A DNA stretch of 64,000 nt from Sycobia sp. Sy_11 (GCA_018907035.1 JACCIC010000270.1:382001-446000); one strand, 5' to 3'; positions 12,820 to 25,959 are shown, counted from the first letter of the stretch. Notes: generated by a model not told the origin, from the letters alone. Numbers and translations: made by a program.

Positions 12820-13254
12820 AGGCAGAGGAGACGATATAGAACAAATGCTAACGAACTCTCTGTCTCTCGTTCGTGTATCGCGCAGCGGCGCTATTAATCA
12901 CGCAGAGGCGGTAAATTTCCAAGTGGAAAAAGAACAGTCGGTCCGGCCGATATTTCGTGAGGAGCGTACGGTTTTATCTAATTTCTCTCTCTCTCTGTCT
13001 GTCTCTCACACTCTTTCTCTCTCCCTCCCTCCTTCCCTGGCCACTGTCGCCGCGGTCGTCGTACATACGTTGCCCCGGTATATCTCTATCGCACGCGCGT
13101 GCGCTCGTTCCGGCCGCGGAATCGATTCGCCAGAAGGACGGGGGCGCTGGGCGGTGGGGGAAGGCGACAGCTCACCTCGAGCGTGCCAAACCGATCGTAA
13201 ATCCGTGCGGAATGGCTCTCGTTCGTATACCTGGTCCGCGCGGTTATAATACCT

Positions 13255-13323
13255 GCGCGCGCGCGCGCGTCGCCAACGGTTGCGGGGGTGCACAGGAGAG
13301 ACAGAGAGAGAGAGAGAGAGAGA
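13255..13323. repeat. (GC)n run followed by (GA)n
   Basis: Alternating GC at 13255-13269 (a Z-DNA-prone sequence) and a GA array at 13303-13323. Confidence 0.85.
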
Positions 13324-13339
13324 AATAGAAAGAGAAATT

Positions 13340-14330
13340 GGTCATGTCACTGCCTTTTTGCTGCTTTTGCTTATATATTTGCATATTACTGGTTCTCGGG
13401 ATTATATTTTACGTAACTGCGCCGGGTGATATAGGAAAAAGAGCGAGGGACGGAGGTGATGATTCGCACAGTGCCGGCAACGTACGGCGTTGGACTTGGG
13501 AGCGATCGTGGAAATATGCGGAAAATTATGAATGGTCAACTGGATGGCACTGAATGAGGTCGGTTATAAGAAGTCGATACAATACGAGCAAATGTGCAGG
13601 AACTTATGATATTATAGGGCGTGCTATAGAGAAATGCGTAATAAAATATTAACAGAAATCAAGCCTTATCTAGAGTTGCATAACTAGGAACTATAATACA
13701 TAATCATAAAAGTATATAGTTGCGCTAAATCGCAGCTTCTTTGTAATGGCACAATATCATTGCTAATTTAATATTGATTTATGTAGATGAAGCAAACTTT
13801 TTGAAAAGTTTGATGTATATTGGAAAGTTTTTATTATAAAAACAACTTTGCAGGAATTTACGTTGAATGAACTTTGAAAACTTATCCGAATTTTTTGCAT
13901 TAAATTGAAATAATTTGAAAAAAAAAGCTCATTTAATATTACGAGATGATTTGGAAATTAACCTGTAAATTGCGCTTAAAAATTAATGGACACAATGTTT
14001 TTATTCAAAGGTCGCTACTTTAAAAATAAGGAAAATTTTGTTTTAATATTTACATTTTGTTTTTGTATAAAGGAGTTATAATTATTTAATTCAATAAATT
14101 TAAAAATAACAGACCGCAGCTCCGATAATCTGTAAATAGTGTAATTGAAGATATAGATCTTTATAAATCGAATAGAATTTACTTAGGTTACGAGCAAAAG
14201 CCCCAGGTTAAACTTTTGACCATATCACTCTTCATATGTCTGGATTTGTAACTTTACGTTCACAAATATAGAATTTTCTCCATTCTACCGAGCAAGTAAT
14301 ACGAAAATAATAAATCATTTCGAACGCATA
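13340..14330. other. Non-coding, AT-rich from 13560
   Basis: A short open frame at 13338-13553 begins with a hydrophobic stretch, but nothing supports it as a gene. Nothing else seen. Confidence 0.45.
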
Positions 14331-14493
14331 AAACGTATATATATATATATATACATAGCTCCAACGCTTCCATATTTTGCGCTCGTTTTATAATGGACGC
14401 GTTCGACCGCGTGCCTCTTATACAATAGGAATCACTTCAGCTCCCCCGCGCTTTCGCGCGCGCGGCAAAGCTTAGCGTTCGCGTATATATAAA

Positions 14494-14496
<3 letters not shown>

Positions 14497-14534
<38 letters not shown>
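14497..14534. repeat. (TA)19 microsatellite
   Basis: Pure TA array, with a shorter one upstream at 14337-14353. Confidence 0.95.
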
Positions 14535-14537
<3 letters not shown>

Positions 14538-14799
14538 TATTCCCGGTCACTGCAGCCCGTCCCTTTTTCCGTTGTAGATTTCTCCGAAGCCCCGAAGTGG
14601 AATGCAAACTGACGCGCTTTACGGGATAAGGCGGCTCGTCGGAGAATTGAAAGCGACCGCGTGTTGCGCCTAAAAATTTCGTATACCAGAAAGTTATGAA
14701 AAAGAGAGAGAGAGAGAGGAGAGGAGAGAGAGAGTGTATAGGGAGGGGAATAAGAACAGGCGGTGCTTCGATTGTGTATTTTTAAGTGTCGGTCGTTGC

Positions 14800-14800
<1 letters not shown>

Positions 14801-14845
<45 letters not shown>
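14801..14845. repeat. (TA)22 microsatellite
   Basis: Pure TA array. Confidence 0.95.
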
Positions 14846-14848
<3 letters not shown>

Positions 14849-14999
14849 AGTATATGCATCGGGAAAGAAACCATACGGTCGATTTTATATGGCCAAGGCG
14901 ATATTATGCTAAAGAGGTCGGCGGTGAAAAAGGGAAACGTTTCAGATTCACGCGATTTATAAGCATGAGCGCATCAGACCCTGAAATAGAAACGTTTCC

Positions 15000-15004
<5 letters not shown>

Positions 15005-15050
<46 letters not shown>
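15005..15050 (+). repeat. (CT)23 microsatellite
   Basis: Pure CT, then TTTC units to 15073. A GA array of the opposite orientation follows at 15392-15422. Confidence 0.95.
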
Positions 15051-15057
<7 letters not shown>

Positions 15058-15388
15058 TTCTTTCTTTCTTTCTCTACCTTTCTCTTTGTTCAACGCAAGA
15101 CAATCGGTCTGATTTTTGGACAAAACAACAGCGTCAGCGAAAGAAATGAAAATTTGCATATTATTCGTTTCCGCTATCGCTTTCCTGTCCGCAGCTCGAG
15201 CTCGCCATTTCATTTCTTTAGAATTTACTTTTCGACGACGCATTTTTTTCTTCATCCTTTTGTAAACGTGCCTGGCCAATCTCCTTTCAATCGTCGTCAC
15301 CGCTCGGACATTTGCGGACAGCCTCATATACGACTGAAAACACCCGCTTGAGTCCCAATCAAAGCGATATAGCCGCTCATAGGAGAAC

Positions 15389-15391
<3 letters not shown>

Positions 15392-15422
<31 letters not shown>
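15392..15422 (+). repeat. (GA)n microsatellite
   Basis: Thirty bases of GA. Confidence 0.95.
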
Positions 15423-15425
<3 letters not shown>

Positions 15426-15802
15426 GAGAATTTAAAGTGAACTCTCGTCTTAGCGGTTCGATGCCGCAGTGCATTGCCAAGCATATATAATATATAAGGG
15501 GAATGCTAAATCGCGCGCTTGACGTCATACAAATTCATACGAAAAGAAAATCAAAGCTCACTCCGATGCATTATTCAACGGTGCTCGGTGGCGCAGCCGA
15601 GCTAAAAGGGACTCCGCGAGAACGAAGATTAACCGCGATATTCCACGAAAGGAGTGTGTGTGTGTGAGAGAAGAGAGAGAGAGAGGAGAGAAAAGCGGGG
15701 GACAAACCTGCAATACTCGCGGGGGATCGAAGTCGCGACGCGTGCCGGGTGCCTCTTCAGAATTCGCGCTCGTGTACAGCCGCACACACTGACACATTTA
15801 TG

Positions 15803-15808
<6 letters not shown>

Positions 15809-15857
<49 letters not shown>

Positions 15858-15898
15858 ATAGAGAGAGAAGAGAGAGAAGAGAGAGAGACAGAGAGAGA
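15809..15898. repeat. (TA)22 with adjoining (GA)n
   Basis: TA 15809-15853 passes through TGTGTATA into imperfect GA repeats (15860-15898). Confidence 0.9.
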
Positions 15899-16210
15899 AT
15901 CCGAGTATTTACATCAATTAGTCCCTCATTCCGCAGAACAATAAAGCCAAAGCGTTTCCCATCAGACCGAAGAATATATTTATGCGGGACTGCCGTGCGC
16001 CCCGCGCAATTCAATATCCCTCTGACCGCAGCGGCGATGATGCGCGACGACAATATAACCCTTGCCCCTTTCTCACTCTCCTCCATCCTTCTTTCCATAC
16101 AGCCCTTCGGCTCTCTTGGTATTTCGTCCTTTTATCGTTCTTCCACCCTCCCCCGCCCACCTCACTCCTTTTTTCTCTCATTCTTCGCGTGCAACGAGCT
16201 TGCAATGTAC

Positions 16211-16213
<3 letters not shown>

Positions 16214-16243
<30 letters not shown>
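16214..16243 (+). repeat. (CT)n microsatellite
   Basis: Pure CT array ahead of a long microsatellite-free stretch. Confidence 0.95.
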
Positions 16244-16249
<6 letters not shown>

Positions 16250-16757
16250 CTTTTTCAATTAAAAGCCGAAATAACCGTACGCCAGTTCTACCGCGAAATT
16301 GTGACAGTGCGAAATTGAATTAGGAATTCAATGCGGGCACTCGTGTCTTGTGATGTTGCGGGCGCGTGCGCGCGGCTCGAACTCGCTGAGCTGTGTAACC
16401 CGAGTCATTTTTCATTCATCGTATTATGGCACGGATATTTCGAGCATGAAAAATGTTATTGTTTGTTTTATAATATATGGGGACTGGCATTTGGTAAAAT
16501 TTTACTCTAGTAATGGAAAAAATATTCATATGTGTTTAAAGATGCCTCAGCGACTTTAAATAAAAATGTATATGAAATGTAATTTCCATTATGATTTTAA
16601 TTTTTTGAAATATCCAGGAATATTTCCACATTTTTTGGGAATGTACATACTATGTATTCATTACACTGATGTTTAATTGTGACAGCTTGGCTTTCATATA
16701 GAATGTCGGAAATATGTTTCTTTTCTCCAGACTAAAATTATTAGACGGCATTATTCG

Positions 16758-17002
16758 CTAAAACCACCTTCCATACAAATCTCCATTATCGCCTTCAAAA
16801 TAGGCCCTTCTTTTGAGCCAACACAAGCGTACCAACGGTTTATCCAGATTTCCATATACTTCTGATAAGCCTCGGCTGTGCTGTCTTTCAGTTCGTATAC
16901 CGACAATTCCACCCTATCGCAGTAGTCGACTCGTGGCACGTTTCCCGAAGCAAATACGTTAGTTTTGGAAACGAGATAAAGTCTCGAAGAGCCTGATACC
17001 AA
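16758..17002 (-). pseudogene. Mariner-like transposase C-terminal relic, frameshifted
   Basis: Read on the minus strand, this encodes ...ELKDSTAEAYQKYMEIWINRW followed by YACVGSKEG. A frameshift at about 16803 follows (two bases out of frame), after which the other frame continues YFEGDN and ends at a TAG at 16758-16760. The order Glu-Leu-Lys, Glu-Ala-Tyr-Gln-Lys, Trp-x-x-Arg-Trp-x-x-Cys-(Ile/Val), Gly, Tyr-Phe-Glu-Gly-Asp is the usual C-terminal end of mariner (Tc1/mariner DDE) transposases. The catalytic part upstream (17003-17250 on this strand) is not recognisable and has stops in every frame tried. It is an old, inactive fragment. No terminal inverted repeats were found. Confidence 0.55.
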
Positions 17003-17249
17003 CCACCGTATCTCTTAGGGCGGAGCACAGATCGATCCAGATTGATGTCGGTAAACCACCCCCTAAGCTCCACTGGCCTTGCCGAGCAGGCGCTTTTGGC
17101 CAAGCTACCGCTGATCCTTGATGAATCCTTCGTTGGGGTGCAGCGAACATCCGCCCCTACCTTCCAAATAGACGAGGAATCTGGGACGCTGCACAGCCGG
17201 TCGTTTTCACGGCCAAGATGACCTTGCTTAAGCTAACAATTATCATCGA

Positions 17250-18290
17250 TCGATGGAGTTTCTTTCGCGATGCTGTTTTGCAAGGTAGATCTGTACGAAC
17301 ATAAAATAGCTTAATGCTAGAGTAGGGGAAAGGAGTAATGAATCGGTATGAGAAAAAAAATTCGCTTTCTTTGCCTTAGGTACAGGGTTACATTTTATGG
17401 ACCAGATGAAATTTCATAGAGCAAGTGGTTTCTTGATCCTTCGATAATCGCATCGATATATATATTTTGTTCCTCACTACGTCTCTGGCAAGAGTCGATG
17501 CAGTACACAGCGTGTATTGATTATGTGATGAACCTTAACTGCATTAATGCCCTTGGAGTAAAACTCAATGCACTCGTGGATAATCTTTAATAGATAGAAA
17601 ATAGAGATTGAGGATTTAAATTTAAGGGCATCAGTACTATATACAAGTAATTGTACGTCTAATGACAACTTATTTAGCAGCAGCAAAATTTTTGTCAGAA
17701 TTAGTAAAGAAAGTTAATTATAAGGTGCAGACATTCCTTAATAAGGATTCTCGATATGTCCAGTTTGATCCTTGTGTATGTACTAACAGTATTAACCGAA
17801 GGCATTCTCGTAATCATAGAAGATAAGTTGAAAATCTTACTAGACTACATGTACATATAAAGTAATGATAAACTTGTGATAATAGCTGGATTTAAAAAGA
17901 CTAAAGAGAGAGAACTGAGCCAACGATAGTACTTGATAAACAGTTTTATCTTGCTCACAGATAGCAACGATTGTCTACCGAGTATAAAACACGGGATTAA
18001 TCCCAAATGGAATTAATCTACGAATATAAGGAAAGCACGTCAATTTTAGGGTATACCTCAAGAAGCAGAAGTGTAGATGTGGAGAAATAAGCTGAAAAAT
18101 AAGAAAAGCAGAAATGTATATGTAGAGAATAACATTAACTGCAAAATCTTTAATAAAAACAAATTACAACAACGAGTAGCAAGATAATGTGCGTAAGAAT
18201 AAAATTTATAGAACCATGAAAACGTTCGCCCAGTCCAACTGATCCACATCGTCACTGCACAGATGCTAAAGATAATCAACTGTATTTTTA
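17250..18290. other. AT-rich, microsatellite-free, no gene recognised
   Basis: Follows the mariner relic. A short plus-strand frame around 17640-17780 looks mildly coding-like, but neighbouring frames are closed and I recognise no family. It may be further decayed mobile-element DNA. Confidence 0.35.
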
Positions 18291-18291
18291 T

Positions 18292-18300
<9 letters not shown>

Positions 18301-18377
<77 letters not shown>

Positions 18378-18380
18378 CTG
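18301..18380 (+). repeat. Compound (CT)29-(CTAT)n microsatellite
   Basis: CT to 18359 then five CTAT units. The reverse complement of this compound recurs at 39126-39213. Confidence 0.95.
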
Positions 18381-18394
18381 TCTACCTATCTAGC

Positions 18395-19540
18395 TCTTTC
18401 CTTTGTAATATAGAGAAAAGATAACGCTATTTTACTTATACCGAGCCATTTCGACAAGCTGAGTCTCGCTAATTTGAACAGTACCCAATAGCTTTTTTTA
18501 CATACCTTATAAAGCGTATTTAAGGAAGGCCACATCAGATGGATCAGGGAAGATTTATTTCCAGATTTGCAAGCTTTATTCCAGGATTTGTGAAGTTTTT
18601 TCATATCGATTCGAAGGATTATAGATAGCGGTAGACAGTGCCCCCCCCCTCGGTTTTCGTGCAATTATAGAGCGCTTTTTCACCACCCTCTAAAATATTA
18701 TAATACACAGATGTGGGTTTATCTTCATAAATCCACGTTTTCGCATCGGCAATAATACATTTGATAAATGTTGAATTATCAGATATACTCACGAGTCTTT
18801 CTGGTGATAAAAATTCAGATCTTTGGTTACGACTTTAACGGCGATGCGCTTCATACCTAAAAAATTACCAGAACGTTTTTCTTCGATTCGTAATAGACGA
18901 TGATTAATAAATGAATAGAAGCGCAAAATGCAGATTTTCTACAACTTCACTATTATCATTTGTTTTTTGATAAACTGTAAATATATTCGTTTTCCACAGA
19001 GTGAAAAACCATTCCGTAGCCGAATTTTATTTTAACATCCAAATTTCAAACGAACAAAATTTTTTAATAAGCATAACGTTGACAAATTCATATTAATAAA
19101 TGTATATGGTTCACTCTTCTCATGAAAGTTCAGGAAAGTTTTACGAATAAAGAAAAAAAAATTGCCAATTCAATTTACACTTGTAGGTGAAATAGACGAC
19201 TCCGGAGAAAATTTCATCAGATCGTATATCACAAAGGCGCTATAAAATACTCTCTTAAGTTATACTTTTAAAAAAATCTACGAAAAAATATGGTCTTGCA
19301 GATCCTTGAAATGAAAAGGTACAACGCTTTACGAAACTTACTAAACTATCCCAGTATATTAAATTTACCGACTTCCTCATTTCCCACCTTTTCTACAGAA
19401 AACAAAAAAAATTTTAATTTTCAAACCGAGCAAGAGGTGAAAAAGTAAAAAAAGCCGGTGAAAGCTTGCATATAATAGAGACTGAAAGTATAGATATATA
19501 TACGCGTAAAAAGCGTAGGCCGGCCAATAACCGTGCCGGC
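18395..19540. other. AT-rich stretch, nothing recognised
   Basis: The minus-strand frame at 18386-18664 is open but matches nothing known to me. C9 run at 18642-18650. Confidence 0.45.
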
Positions 19541-19650
19541 TCGCCATCATGAAACATTCAAAGCGTCAAACCGGTAAATTGGAAAAATCCACAGATAGTC
19601 GCGCGCGTGGACGTCCCGGCTGGAGTATATATGCGCGCGAGACTTTCCTT

Positions 19651-19653
<3 letters not shown>

Positions 19654-19699
<46 letters not shown>

Positions 19700-19941
19700 G
19701 GATAACGCACGCTCTCTCCATCCAGTCCGTCTTCCCTCTCGGTCTCAGTGGCGTTGCGGTAGACAGGCGGCAGAGGCCCACGTCGAATTACCATCACGGC
19801 ATGCGTGGCTCGTGTATAAGGGATGGACTGAGAGAGAGAGAGAGAGAGAGAGCGCTGGAGTGGTTGCCCTTTAATACATGCGGGTATCCCTTCTGCCTTT
19901 TGAGAATTTCTCTCTGTGGTCTCAAACTCTACTCTCTTTCT

Positions 19942-19978
<37 letters not shown>

Positions 19979-19992
19979 CTCTCTCTCTCTCT
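19654..19992 (+). repeat. Three CT/GA microsatellites
   Basis: CT at 19654-19695, GA at 19830-19852, CT at 19946-19992. Confidence 0.9.
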
Positions 19993-20509
19993 TTCTCTCC
20001 CTACTCACTCAATTCCCTACCCTACATCTCGTTTGCTCTCTATCTTCTTTCCCGTCCACAGTGCCCCTTCTGTACCGTGACCGGGTGGCGCAAGCGCGTG
20101 CACACGACTCGCGCATACGTAACGCGGCGTGCGCGAACCGAAGTCAGTGCCAGCGTGAAAGCTTTGCCGTATTGAATGAAGATGGAAAAGGCGACGCCGC
20201 CGACTGGTCGCGTGCGGTGAACTCGGATATTATGTAGACGAAGGAAGGGGGATAAGGGTGGTAACGTTGGGGAGATAAAAGGACGGAGTTGAAGACCAAA
20301 GGGGGAACGGGGCGAGAGATAATGGTCGAGCATAAGTATATGTGGATATAATCTTCGAAAGGAGAGGGGTCGCGCGCATCCCCTCTCGAATGTAGCGAGC
20401 GTATAGTGTAGATGCGTTACGCGCGCCCCTCCGCTGGGATCCACGCTCCGCGCTGAAACGCGAAAAGACCGAGGGAAAGTCGACATGGACCGTAGTATAT
20501 TGCATTTAG

Positions 20510-20526
20510 ATATATATATGTGTATG

Positions 20527-20592
<66 letters not shown>

Positions 20593-20652
20593 AATAAATC
20601 ATGCGAGAATAGTTTGTTAACAAGAGTCCTGATGACGACGACGACGACGAGC
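20510..20652. repeat. Compound (TA)n and (GAC)n repeats
   Basis: TA with TG interruptions at 20510-20589, then GAC units at 20634-20650. Confidence 0.9.
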
Positions 20653-20726
20653 GCGCGGATGTAACAAAGGATAGCCCCTTATTTCTGCGGTGTACTGGGA
20701 AAATTTGCGTTTCGAAAAGAGTGATA

Positions 20727-20791
20727 TAGAGAGAGAGAGGGAGAGAGAGAGGGAGAGAGAGAGAGAGAGGGAGAGAGAGAGAGAGAGAGAA
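20727..20791 (+). repeat. Imperfect (GA)n tract
   Basis: GA repeat with GGG interruptions at 20739, 20751 and 20770, suggesting a larger GAGAGGGA period. Confidence 0.9.
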
Positions 20792-21116
20792 AGACAACGA
20801 GTGCCTTTAGTGCTATATACTTGTCGCTTTTAAGTAAATTAGCGAAGTTCTAAGAGGAGCGTTTAAAGAATCCAGGGCGCGCTCGTGGACGAGGCACCAC
20901 CCCCCCTCCCCCCGCCCCGCCCAGGAGAGTTTATTACTTGAAAGCCTCTTAAATTCGATACCGGAATGCCTTATAATCTTGGCGCTTAAAAAGCTTAAAC
21001 TTCCACTGTTAACCGGCACCGCGACGGCCTTATTACATTAAACGGGAAGTTTGCAGCGCGCGGCGTCGCGCTCGTATAACCGCAGCTGCGCGACGGGCGG
21101 CCCGGCGGGTGCTCCG

Positions 21117-21121
<5 letters not shown>

Positions 21122-21175
<54 letters not shown>
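21122..21175. repeat. (TA)27 microsatellite
   Basis: Pure TA, bordered by very GC-rich DNA (21050-21110). Confidence 0.95.
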
Positions 21176-21178
<3 letters not shown>

Positions 21179-21373
21179 GCATTTATATACCGCGCGTTAG
21201 TGCAACATCGTCTCGCTATCCGGGGGCAAAGTGGAACTTATCCAACTAGCGCTCATTAGCGATATAATCGCTATACTTATCTTATTAATTATAGTTATTA
21301 CCAGGCGGTTTGTTGACATTGTCGCATGCAGCTTAAATATTACGATGAAATAAAGCGTCCTTGTTTCTGTCTT

Positions 21374-21404
<31 letters not shown>

Positions 21405-21599
21405 TTTCCCTCAAGACCCCTGGAAACTCGGTATTATCAGACGAGGAATACGAGTTTTCGCGCCGCATTATCAACGTTCGGAATCGTCGTAAAGTGTGCT
21501 CACTAATATCCGTGAAGTGAAAATATCGCCCCTTAAACGAGTCCACGTGAAAACTTAGTTAGAACTGCTCTATATCTTGGAGAACGCACTTGTCGACGA

Positions 21600-23140
21600 A
21601 GCGCCATGGTGCGCGAAACTGCGATCGGGGCGGACGAAATAGTGAAACTATAATGCAACCAGCTGTCTCTCCCCATGTCCATCACTATTCGGTTGAGAGA
21701 TATTGTAGTAGATGTACAGGATATATCGAAATTGAAATTCCCGACGATTCGTCATTTTACTTTCAATTCCCTGCGCAGATGATGAAATTATAATTATATT
21801 GTTTCTGGAGCGGAAGAAAAATAAAAGAAAAACGTTGCATTCCCGATTGGAAAGTTGAAGCAACCGACCCATTATGCTGGATCTTCACGTTCTGCAAGCG
21901 AATAGCATTCTACTTACATTTTTAATATTAGCACACGATTTACGTTAAAAAGTAGCTTTTCCATAGTGTATTAAAATCACCTCTTTGCCATACCATTTAT
22001 TTTATATGAAAACCCCGTCAAAAAATCCTCTCTTAAATAACCAGGATATTTCATTAAGCTTATATTTCCTTTACAAAAATAAAAGTTGACTGCGATTGAC
22101 GTGGTAAGTCGAAGGCAAATATTTCTATAAATTTTATCGTGATATGAATATACAAAATATAAATATTTTCGAACCTCTATAATTTTATTTACAACTTCAT
22201 AAATCATAGTTATAATACTCCAACCCATTGCGAAGAACTAAAATTTCTTTCATACTGATTTGATTGATTATTTACTCATATCGGTTATAAAGAGAGAGAG
22301 AGACAGAGAGATAGATCGAAATTCTTTAGCCTAACGTAAAGGTTAATTTTACACAGGCATGGTGAAAAGATGACAGCATTAATGTACATTTTCCACCAAG
22401 TGAAGAGGTGCTGTTCTTGACACGCACGTATCTAAATATCGTTTATTGCGAATACGTCTGAAGTGTCATAAATTCTAGTGTCGAACTTACCATCTGTTAA
22501 TTTGGTATCAATCTGCAGAAGTTTTAACCGATAAATAATCTTTCTATCCTATTAGGCAAATTTGAAAGTATACTTCCAAAATTCGTAGAGGTAATAGTAC
22601 TATTATTTTGATTCATTACATTAAGATATCTCCAGTATTATTAGTCGTTTTTTTTCTAATCAAATGTTTTTATTGATCAAATGATTATTGCTCGCAGAGT
22701 AAAAGTAGTACAGCTATTTGGTCTCAATATTTTACTAAATCAGAAAACATGTTTTCGTAATACAAATTTTTATATTTTCATTATATAAGGCAGCAATACT
22801 GACAAATCAATCTAATCTTTTCATGAAATCAGCTAATCCTCCTGATTTTTATTGTCGATTTTAATGCTATAATTCTTTTGGGAGTGATTTTTTTTTCTCT
22901 CGTCAAAGCCTAATGAAAATCACCCTTCCCGAGAATACAAATCCACTCTCTAGAAAAACGATGCGATTGTGACATTGTTGAATGAATGACAAGTTACTAA
23001 ATTTAAATTATTTTTCTCTCACTAGATAATACACGAATATTTTTTCTTCAATATTTCACGAGACTTTACAACACAATGACCCAGACCGAACGTACTTTAA
23101 CCGTAGACGCGTGCGTATACGCGACAGGTCAAACACCGGC
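21600..23140. other. AT-rich desert, nothing recognised
   Basis: No repeat longer than a short GA patch at 22291-22315. The minus-strand frame at 21977-22228 is open for 83 codons without recognisable homology. Confidence 0.45.
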
Positions 23141-23146
23141 CATACT

Positions 23147-23159
23147 GGGGGGGGGGGGG
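23147..23159 (+). repeat. G13 homopolymer
   Basis: Thirteen consecutive G at the edge between an AT-rich desert and a GC-rich island. Confidence 0.95.
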
Positions 23160-23179
23160 TAATGCGCAGCGAAAATTAC

Positions 23180-23439
23180 GAAGGAAGAGAGAAAGAACTT
23201 TGAACAAAAGCGAAGTTGGAATCAATCGAAACTTCCACGGCTCTCCGCTGTACGCGCCGCGTCGCGGACAGAGTTACCGCGTCGCTCGCACCGCCGTATG
23301 CCTGCAACACGAGCGTACTATTTCTGCGCGCCGGGTGGAAAAACAGCGACCGGCAAAGAGATCGCCTTTTTTCTACTTTCACCTTTTTTTTTTTTCATCT
23401 GCCTACCACTGTTCCACGCGGACGAGGCGGCTACGTCTA

Positions 23440-23477
<38 letters not shown>

Positions 23478-23780
23478 CACTCATTCATTATTCCATTTCG
23501 CTCGGGCATTCCCTTTTACTCCTCATCAGGCATTGTCCGCGCGCGGGCCCGAGACTCGGCTGCGCCGGCCTAATTACCCCCACCTCCGCCCGCTGCTTTG
23601 CTCCCATCCGCGCGCTCCCTTGGCTACTTCTATTTTGGAGGAGTATAAGCCGCAGCGCCACCCGCCCCCTCCTCCCGCCGCCACCCTCGGTCGCTAATTG
23701 ACGCGGAGCGTCGTGCACGTGCGTGCTTACGAGAGCTTTTTAACCCTGAAAAGGAGAGGGAGCCGGGGAATGGGCAGGCG
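23180..23780. other. GC-rich island with (CT)n, no gene recognised
   Basis: CT array at 23443-23473 inside GC-rich DNA. Open frames on both strands are low-complexity. Confidence 0.4.
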
Positions 23781-23828
23781 CATAGTTCGCCAAAGCTCTC
23801 CTACGTAATGCGCTTTCGAGGTATATAG

Positions 23829-23829
<1 letters not shown>

Positions 23830-23862
<33 letters not shown>
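23830..23862. repeat. (TA)n microsatellite
   Basis: TA array ending in CACACG. Confidence 0.95.
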
Positions 23863-23866
<4 letters not shown>

Positions 23867-24349
23867 GCGTGGGGTGTATTGTGTATCTCGTGTTCTCTTT
23901 ATTGTTGTTTTTTGTATCTTCTCTGTCGACGATTGTTGCGCTCTCTTTTTACCGTCTGTATGTACTCGTTCACGTGGTTTATTCACGCTATACGCCCCTG
24001 TGCATCTTATTCGTCAATTTTTGATTGTTGCTTTTTTCTTTATACTGTAAAAAAGAAGAGAATGAACAATATGAATAGCGTAATTACGCTTCATAAAGCA
24101 GAACTTTGAATGCTCCGGCTTTTCTATTATGCGCTATCCGAAGTGTCGCTATCAAATCATTATTTGTCTTACAGATTTTTTTTAACTTTTTGCGTATATT
24201 ATAGTTTTATATTTTATCTACTCTTAATATTCTGAAGTCCACAGTGACAAACTATTAATGAGCAGTGTCAGAATAAAAACTGACAATTATATCTGTTACG
24301 TATCTCAATATCTTAATATTTATATAAAAAGATAGCGCATAATGCTCTC

Positions 24350-24364
24350 CCTCTCTCCCTCCCG

Positions 24365-24405
<41 letters not shown>

Positions 24406-24533
24406 TATATATATGCAGGCGAATATAGCCCTCTAGGCATCTGCTACGTTTTTGCTTTAAATCCCTGCAATTTTCACAGGCGCGCCAGGCGCTCGCGTAT
24501 ACGCTGGAATTATAATCTCACGAAATTCTTCAG

Positions 24534-24587
<54 letters not shown>

Positions 24588-24817
24588 TCTCTCTCCTTCT
24601 CTCCCTCTTTGTCTTGCTCTTTACCCCATATCAGGCTACGAAGTCTCTATTTTGCGAGTTTAATAATTCAGGGATTATAGCGACAATATAAGGCTCTTCG
24701 TCTCTCTTCCTCTATCTCGCATGAATATTCTGCCTAGCGACCGCGGGTACTGCACGATAATCCGCATGGCGCCTATCCCATCCCGCTCTCCCTTTCGCAG
24801 TCACTCTCTACCCTCTC

Positions 24818-24861
<44 letters not shown>
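24350..24861 (+). repeat. Cluster of (CT)n microsatellites
   Basis: CT-rich tracts at 24350-24407, 24536-24598 and 24821-24860 within 500 bases, all on the same strand. Confidence 0.9.
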
Positions 24862-24864
<3 letters not shown>

Positions 24865-24954
24865 CTCTCGGATCGCGAATTATTCGCGGCGGCAAAGTAT
24901 TTCGCGTGACCGCAGCGGCGTCGGTGGTACCGAGCGCGCACGATCCTGCCTATT

Positions 24955-24993
24955 TGTGTGTGTGTGTGAGTGTGTGTGTGCGCGTGTGTGTGT
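24955..24993 (+). repeat. (TG)n microsatellite, interrupted
   Basis: TG repeats with GAG and CGCG interruptions. Confidence 0.9.
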
Positions 24994-25903
24994 ACTCTCG
25001 GGTAGCGGGCGAGGCTCGCGGGGATGATGCTCGCTGCTTTTGCATACTTTACCTGCTGCCTCCGAGAGCGGCGTTAGCGCCCCTGGTATACGAGCTCTCG
25101 ATCATTAGATTCTGCGACCCTGCCGCGGCGCATCGGGAGCGCGCTCGTACGCTCGTATAATCGGTGAATTTCTTTTTTTTTCCGGAAAAGTGCGTTAAAT
25201 CGAAATACATGCAAGAGGTAGCTATGACAAATGAGCTTTCCTAAATTACCAAGGGAGAGAGTGAAAGAGAGAGGTATCTCAAAATCACGCTGGAAACTAT
25301 ACTACTTTGGAAGGCCTATAGTCACTCGATCCTCTTATTATAATCTCCCATTTATTCTTCTCCGTTTTGGAATCGGGCCATAAAAAATACGGCCAAATTT
25401 ATCAAAAGTGTATTTACATTCCGCATCACGGAAAATGCCCCGACGGAAATTCTAGCAGTCTAGTAAAAGGGGCTTAGAAAGAGAGAGATGGAGAGAGAAA
25501 AAATCCACTCCCTTACTTTTATACTTTTCCCCAAACAATGCGGCTGCCGCAGTTGCTCTCTTCCCCCGTCCTCACCCCACCTCCTCGTAGCATCTCTCTA
25601 TTATTTTTTAAGCAACTCCCCCGCGCCCTGTATTCTCCCTTCCTCTTTTCTTCTCTCTCACACTCCCACTCTCATTTCATGCGCAGGGTCGAGCTCATCC
25701 GCTAGCTACCCGAGATATATACTCCCTCTCTCTCTCTCTCGCTTTCTCTCTCGCAATCTCTCACCACAATGGATTTTATATTCCGCGTAACGAAGGGGAA
25801 AGCGAAAGGGGGAGAAAGGGAGATAGAGAGAGAGTGAGAGAGGAAGTTGATCGACATGAAGGAAGAAGAGAAAGACGCTTCTCCTTTCGCTTGAGACGCG
25901 TCG

Positions 25904-25906
<3 letters not shown>

Positions 25907-25954
<48 letters not shown>
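25907..25954. repeat. (TA)24 microsatellite
   Basis: Pure TA array between a purine-rich stretch and a GC-rich island. Confidence 0.95.
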
Positions 25955-25956
<2 letters not shown>

Positions 25957-25959
25957 CAT

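Noticed and set aside
14734..15351. A 205-codon open frame with YIYIYI and SLSLSL stretches, and the many similar frames elsewhere
   Set aside because: Translations of (TA)n and (CT)n microsatellites; the non-repeat parts have no recognisable content.
15455..15470. GGTTCGATGCC as a tRNA B box
   Set aside because: No A box or cloverleaf upstream; the preceding bases are a GA microsatellite.
18386..18664. Minus-strand 92-codon frame, considered as a transposon fragment
   Set aside because: No conserved catalytic or terminal motif could be found in any frame.
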